Assembly: GCA_028095005.1 (NCBI GenBank)
Contig: CM051462.1
Span: forward strand, 86,377,846-86,441,845
From: Rhynchospora pubera
Lineage: Eukaryota; Streptophyta; Magnoliopsida; Poales; Cyperaceae
Reading direction: 5' to 3'
DNA: 64,000 bases
Part shown: positions 58,131 to 64,000 of the stretch, piece after piece
How the letters are laid out: each line of letters starts with the position of its first letter
Position numbering within the stretch: position 1 is the stretch's first letter
Notes under the pieces: model-generated
What the model saw: the letters and a program-made list of their open reading frames with translations, nothing else
The model's database searches: none
Told to the model about the DNA's origin: nothing
Made by a program: the position numbers and the translations under genes

Positions 58131-60700
58131 ACTCAGTCCTGAACGCACATTATTTGCACAATATGTCCGTAATTGCCTTGTATAATCTTATGCTTTTGAA
58201 TTTTAAGATCATAAACTTATTTTACACTGTATAACGAGCTTAAATGTAGATTATAGTAATCAAATTACTTGAAATGAAATCACAATCTCTTAAAATTATC
58301 CAATTCTGTCCAGAAAACACATAATTTGGCAATATGTTCGTAATTGTCATGTATAATCCAATACTTTTCAATTTTAAGATCATAAACTCGTTGTACACTG
58401 TATAAAGAACATAAATATAGATTATTGTGATCACATGACTTGAAATGAATGCACAATCGCGTGAAATGCTCCAATTTTGTACAGAACGCTTATTATTTGC
58501 ATTTTTATGAGCGTAATTGTCTTGTATAATCCAATCCTTTTGAATTTTTAAGATTATAAACTTATTCTCCATTATATAAAGAGAGCTTAAATATAGATTA
58601 TAGTGATGAAATGTCTCGAAATGAATGCACAATAGCTTAAAATTCTTTAATTATGTCCAGAACGCTCTTGATTTGCACTTTATGTGCGTAATTGCCATGT
58701 ATAATAAAACTCTTTTGAGTTTTCAAGATCATAAAATCATTCTCCACTGTATAGAGAACATAAATATAGATTATTTTAATCAAATGACTTGAAATGAATG
58801 CACAATCGCGTGAAATGCGTCAGTTCTGTCCAAAACACTCATTATTAGCTCTTTATGTGCGTAATTGCTATGCATAATCAAATCCTTTTGAATTTTTAAG
58901 ACCTTAAACTCATTTTCCGCTGTATAAAGAGCTTAAATATAGATTATTGTGATCAAATGGCTTGAAATAAATGCATAATCGCGTAAAATGCTCCAACTCA
59001 GTCCTGAACGCACATTATTTGCACAATATGTGCGTAATTGCCATGTATAGTCTAATCCTTTTGAATTTTAAGATCATAAACTTATCCTACATTGTATAAG
59101 AGCTTAAATGTAGATTATAGTGATCAAATTACTCGAAATGAATGCACAATCTCTTAAAATTCTCCAATTCTGTCTACAACACACATAATTTGGCAATATA
59201 TGTGCATAATTGTCATGTTTAATCCAAAACTATTCAATTTTAAGATCATAAACTCATTGTACACTGTATAAAGAGCTTAAATATAGATTATTGTGATCAC
59301 ATAACTTGAAATGAATGCACAATCGCGTGAAATGCTCCAATTCTGTCTTAAACGCTTATTATTTGCATTTTATGAGCGTAATTGTCTTGTATAATCCAAT
59401 CCTTTTGAATTTTTAAGATTATAAACTTATTCTCGACTATATAAAGAGAGCTTAAATATAGATTATTGTGATAAAATGTCTCGAAATTAATGCACAATAG
59501 CTTGAAATTTTGTAATTCTGTCTAGAAGGCTCTTTATTTGCACTTTATGTACGTAATTGCCATGTATAATAAAACTCTTTTGAGTTTCTAAGATCGTAAA
59601 CTCATTCTCACTGTATAGAGAACTTAAATATAGATTATTTTAATCAAATGACTTGAAATGAAAGCAAAATGGCGTGAAATGCTCCAGTTCTGTCCAGAAA
59701 ACTCATTATTAGCTCTTTATATGCGTAATTGCTTTGTATAATCAAATCCTTGTGAATTTTTAAGATTATAAACTCATTCTCCACTGTATAAAGAGCTTAA
59801 ATATAGATTATTGTGATCAAATGGCTTGAAATAAATGCACAATCACGTAAAATGCTCCAACTCAGTCCTGAACGCACATTATTTGCACAATATGTGCGTA
59901 ATTGCCATGTATAATCTAATACTTTTGAATTTTAAGATCAAAAACTTATTCTACACTGTATAACGAGCTTAATGTAGATTATAGTGATCAAATTTCTCGA
60001 AATGAATGCACAATCTCTAAAAATTCTCCAATTCTGTCCACAACACACATAATTTGGCAATAAATGTGTGTAATTGTCATGTATAATCCAATACTATTCA
60101 TTTTTAAGATCATAAACTCATTGTACACTGTATAAAGAGCTTAAATATATATTATTGTGATCAAATGTTTTGAAATTAATGCACAATCGCGTGAAACGCT
60201 CCAATTCTGTCCAGAACGCTCATTATTTGCAATTTATGTGCGTAATTTCCTTGTATAATCCAATCCTTTTGAATTTTTAAGATTAGTCTTATTATTCTCC
60301 ACTGTATAAAGAGCTTAAATATAGATTATGTGATTAAATGGATTAAAATGATTGCACAATCGCGTGAAATGCTCCAATTCTGTTCAGAACGGTCATTATT
60401 TGCACTTTATGTGCGTAATTTCCATGTATAATCCAATCTTTTTGAATTTTTAAGATTATAAACTTATACTCAACTGAATAAAGAGCTTAAATATAAATTA
60501 TTGTGATCAAATGGCTTGAAATTATTGCACAATCGCTGAAATGCTCCAATTTCGTCCAGAACGGTCATTATTTGCACTTTATGTGCGTAATTGCCATGTA
60601 TAATCCAATCCTTTTGAATTTGAAAGATTATAAACTTATTGTCCGCTCTATAAAGAGTTTAGATATATATTATAGTGATCATGACTTGCAATGAATGCAC
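58131..60700 (+). repeat. Five-monomer higher-order repeat, ~865-bp period
   Basis: The monomer variant 'actcagtcctgaacgcacat' with 'gcacaatatgtg' recurs at 58,131, 58,996 and 59,860 (spacing 865 and 864). The variant with 'gtctcgaaat' and 'aaaactcttttgag' recurs in the same register (58,564 and 59,430). Five 173-bp monomers make 865 bp. Confidence 0.88.
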
Positions 60701-61030
60701 AATCGTTTGAAATTTTCCAATTCTGTCAAGAAGGCAAATTTTTTTTTTGTATTATATATGCGTAATTGCCATCTATAATAAAATCTTTTTGAATTTTTAA
60801 GATCATAAAATCAATCTCCAGTATATAAATAACTTAAATATAGATTATTGTGATTAAATGACTTGAAATGAATGCACAATCGCATGAAACGCTCAAATTC
60901 TGTCCAAAACTTTCATTATTTGCACTTTATGTGCGTAATTGCCTTGTATAATCTAATCCTTTTGAATTTTTAAGATTATAAACTTATTCTCCACTGTATA
61001 AAGAGTTTAAATATAAATTATAGTGATCAA

Positions 61031-63226
61031 AAGGATTGGACTATACAGAGCAATTACGCACATAAAGTGCAAATAATGACCGTTCTGGACAGAATTGGAG
61101 CATTTCACGCGATTGTGCAATATATTCAAGTCATTTGATCAAAATAATATATATTTAAGTTTTTTTATACAGTGAAGAATGAGTTTACGATCTTAAGAAC
61201 TCAAAAGAGTTTTATTATACGTGGCAATTATGCACATAAAGTGCAAATCAAGAGCGTTCTGGATAGAATTAGAGAATTTCAAACTATTGTGCATTCATTT
61301 CAAGTCATTTGATCACTATAATCTATATTTAAGCTATTTTATACAGTGGAGAATAAGTTTATAATCTCAAAAATTCAAAAGGATTGGATTATAATGGCAA
61401 GTATGCACTTAAAGTGCAAATAATGAGCGTTCTGGGCAGAATTTGAGCTTTTCACGCGATTGTGCATACATCTCAAGACATTTGATCACAATAATTTATA
61501 TTTGAGCTTTTTGTACAGTGGAGAATGAGTTTATGACCCTAAAAATTCAAAAGGGTTGGATCATACATGGCAATTACGCACATGAATTGTGAATCAAAAG
61601 CGTTCCAGACAGAATTGGACAATTCAAGCGATTGTGCATTCATTTCAAGCCATTTTATCATTATAATCTATATCTAAACTCTTTATACAGTGGAGAATAA
61701 TTTTATAATCTTAAAAATTCAAATGGATTGGATTATACATGGCAATTACACACATAAATTGCAAATATTGAGCGTTCAAGACAGAATTGGAGCATTTCAC
61801 GTATTGTGCATTCATTTCAAGCCATTTGATCACACTAATCTATATTTAAACTATTTATACAGTGTAGAATGAGTTTATGATCTTAAAAATTCGAAACAGT
61901 TGGATTTTACATGGAAATTACGCACATAAAGTGCAAATAATGACCAGTCTAGACAGAATTGGAGCATTTCACGCGATTGTGCAATCATTTCAAGAAATTT
62001 GATCACTATAATCTATATTTAATCTCTTTATACAATGGAGAATAAGTTTATAATCTTAAAAATTAAAAAGGATTGGATTATAAATGACAATTACGCACAT
62101 AAAGTGCAAATAATGACCGTTCTGGACAATATTGGAGCATTTCACGCGATTGTGCAATAATTTCAAGTCATTTGATCAAAATAATCTATATTTAAGTTTT
62201 TTATACAGTGGAGAATGAGTTTACGATCTTAAAAACTCAAAAGAGTTTTATTATACATGGCAATTACGCACATAAAGTGCAAATCAAGAGCGTTCTGGAT
62301 AGAATTAGAGAATTTCAAACTATTGTGCATTTATTTCAAGACATTTGATCACTATAATCTATATTTAAGCTATTTATACAGTGGAGAATAAGTTTATAAT
62401 CTTAAAAATTCAAAAGGATTGGATTATAATGGCAATTATGCACATAAAGTGCAAATAATGAGTGTTCTGGGCAGAATTTGAGCGTTTCACGCAATTGTGC
62501 ATTCATCTCAAGACATTTGATCACAATAATCTATATTTAAGCTATTTATACAGTGGAGAATGAGTTTATGATCTTAAAAATTCAAAACTATTGGATTATA
62601 CATGGCAATTACGCACATAAAGTGCAAATAATGACCATTCTAGACAGAATTGGAGCATTTTCACGCGATTGTGCGTTCATTTCAGGACATTTGACATGAT
62701 AATCTATTTTTAAGCTCTTTATACAGTGGAGAATAAGTTTATAATCTTAAAAATTCAAAAGGATTGGATTATAATGGCAATTATGCGCATAAAGTGCAAA
62801 TAATGAGTGTTCTGGGCAGAATTTGAGCGTTTCACGCAATTGTGCATTTATCTCAAGACATTTGATCACAATAATCTATATTTAAGCTATTTATACAGTG
62901 GAGAATGAGTTTATGATCTTAAAAATTCAAAACTATTGGATTATACATGGCAATTACGCACATAAAGTGCAAATAATGACCATTCTAGACAGAATTGGAG
63001 CATTTTCACGCGATTGTGCGTTCATTTAAGAACATTTGACATGATAATCTATATTTAAGCTCTTTATACAGTGGGGAATAAATTTATAATCTTAAAAATT
63101 CAAAAGGATTGGATTATAAAGGGCAATTACGCACATAAAGTGCAAATAATGAGCGTTCTGGACAGAACTGGAGCGTTTCACGCGATTGTGCATTCATTTC
63201 AAGACATTTGATCCCAATAATCTATA
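61031..63226 (-). repeat. ~173-bp satellite array, inverted block
   Basis: From about 61,031 the same monomer is read as its reverse complement ('ttggattatacatggcaatt', 'tttcacgcgattgtgcat'). The last part repeats as dimers: 'gtgg(a/g)gaataa' occurs at 62,381, 62,726 and 63,071, exactly 345 bp apart. About 12-13 monomers fit. The array stops near 63,226. Confidence 0.92.
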
Positions 63227-63376
63227 TTTTTAATATACCTTGTATATGCTGGTTTTCATCAAAATTGCGTTCATATGTCTTAACCAACCTCAAGATGCAA
63301 CTCTATCCCACTGTTAGTGTATAACTATGCACATGCATCAATTCAATGTCAACAAAGTCCACAATTACATATATAT

Positions 63377-63895
63377 GGGGTCGTTTGTTTGTGACTTAAA
63401 GTGTGCATAATTAAATTATGCATTCTTAAGCCACCAAATATCCATTACATAAAAAGTCTTAAAGGTGCATAACTTATCACACCTAAAAATGTTGCATAAC
63501 TTATGCACCGGTCCCTTTATTTTTTTCCCAACAATATCCCATAAAAATAATTAATAATTAATAGATAATAATACTATTTAATAAGTAACAATAATCATTA
63601 AAAAATAATAATCAATAATATAGATTAATTATTATATTTAAAAATAATAATATTATTTAACAAGTAATATTAATTATTAATCATAACAATAATAATTAAT
63701 TTAAAATATAATCAATAATAATTTTTTATTAAATAATTTATAATATTTAATTATTATTAATACATAATAATAATTATGTCACATCATATTATTAATACAT
63801 AATACTAATGCAAATTAAATAATTTAAATTTTAATGATATTTTGATATGAATATTTGCACGCATTAAGTTTCTCATTCGTTCTTACTGCACAATT
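63377..63895. mobile_element. Truncated copy of the ~960-bp AT-rich MITE
   Basis: It starts GGGGTCGTTTGTTTGTGACT, then 'gcataacttatgcaccgg' and a nearly pure A/T interior. It matches the right end of the element at 14,762-15,719 in inverted orientation, down to 'tgatatgaat' and 'ttcttactgcaca'. The far terminal repeat is not present. Confidence 0.75.
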
Positions 63896-64000
63896 AATCA
63901 CCCTCATAATTCAACTACTCAAGATGCATATACATGAAATTTTGGTCTCTCGCTGAAATAAGGGTGTCAGGGGAGGAGCGGACAGTATCCGGAAATGCTA
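63896..64000. other. Window end, nothing recognised
   Basis: No feature could be supported in the last 105 bases. Confidence 0.5.

Larger units (their letters stand above)
46455..61030 (+). repeat. ~173-bp satellite array, forward block
   Basis: A monomer counted from one 'ctccaattctg' to the next is 173 bp. Its conserved parts are 'tccaattctgtccagaacg', 'tatgtgcgtaattgccatgt', 'aatccaatccttttgaattt', 'ccactgtataaagagctt' and 'tgaatgcacaatcgcgtga'. With the two large inserts removed, about 75 monomers fit. Neighbouring monomers vary widely while distant ones can be nearly identical, the mark of higher-order structure. The size is like plant centromeric satellites, which are often about 150-180 bp. 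Short frames here are not genes. Confidence 0.93.

Noticed and set aside
46455..63226. Recurring frames such as 'MCIHFETFHHYNLYL' in the satellite
   Set aside because: The same words recur because the DNA is tandemly repeated. Frames break at random and have no codon signal.
46455..63226. Regular repeats as a possible CRISPR array
   Set aside because: The units are contiguous 173-bp monomers without unique spacers, and the genome is that of a plant.

Overview
The window is nuclear DNA of a flowering plant. The evidence is GT-AG introns, split plant-type exons, plant F-box/DUF295 genes, L1-type LINEs, very many MITEs (hAT, Mutator-like, Tourist-like), solo LTRs and a ~173-bp satellite array. 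The species cannot be fixed by eye; a monocot is possible but unproven. No gene in the window is clearly intact. It is a gene-poor, transposon-rich stretch holding broken gene copies, and it runs into satellite DNA that may be centromeric or pericentromeric.

Layout. (1) 1-2,760 is copy A of a locally duplicated unit; copies B (37.84-40.78 kb) and C (about 43.0-45.53 kb) lie further on. Nested MITEs sit in copy A, and copy B keeps the matching empty site. (2) 3.0-6.1 kb is intergenic with four MITEs. (3) 6.24-18.45 kb is a tandem triplication (R1, R2, R3) carrying isolated exons of alanine aminotransferase. R2 is swollen by a 3.5-kb Mutator-like element, which contains a LINE, and by a ~1-kb AT-rich MITE. 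(4) 18.43-18.93 kb is the start of a small C2H2 zinc-finger gene with a TATA box and a MITE in its leader. (5) 19.05-22.05 kb is a MITE split by a young non-autonomous LTR retrotransposon (592-bp LTRs, 11 differences). (6) 22.76-26.43 kb is a decayed, order-scrambled pseudogene of Golgi tethering subunit COG3, hit by a Mutator-like MITE with a 9-bp TSD and by hAT elements. (7) 27.28-33.2 kb holds two minus-strand DUF295 genes in tandem. One has an F-box and a single in-frame amber codon. The other has its coding exon split by a 2.4-kb LINE with a perfect 16-bp TSD. (8) 35.55-37.52 kb is a second LINE carrying a hAT insertion. (9) 41.03-42.46 kb is a solo LTR. (10) 46.46-63.23 kb is a satellite of roughly 88 monomers, with higher-order periods of 2, 5, 6 and 15 monomers and one strand switch near 61.03 kb. 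It is interrupted by a solo LTR carrying a dense cluster of W-box motifs and by a 0.44-kb foreign insert. (11) The window ends in a second copy of the AT-rich MITE.

The genes form no pathway. The common theme is duplication followed by insertion. Paralogous empty sites inside the window let several insertions be polarised directly, and the order of several nested events can be read.
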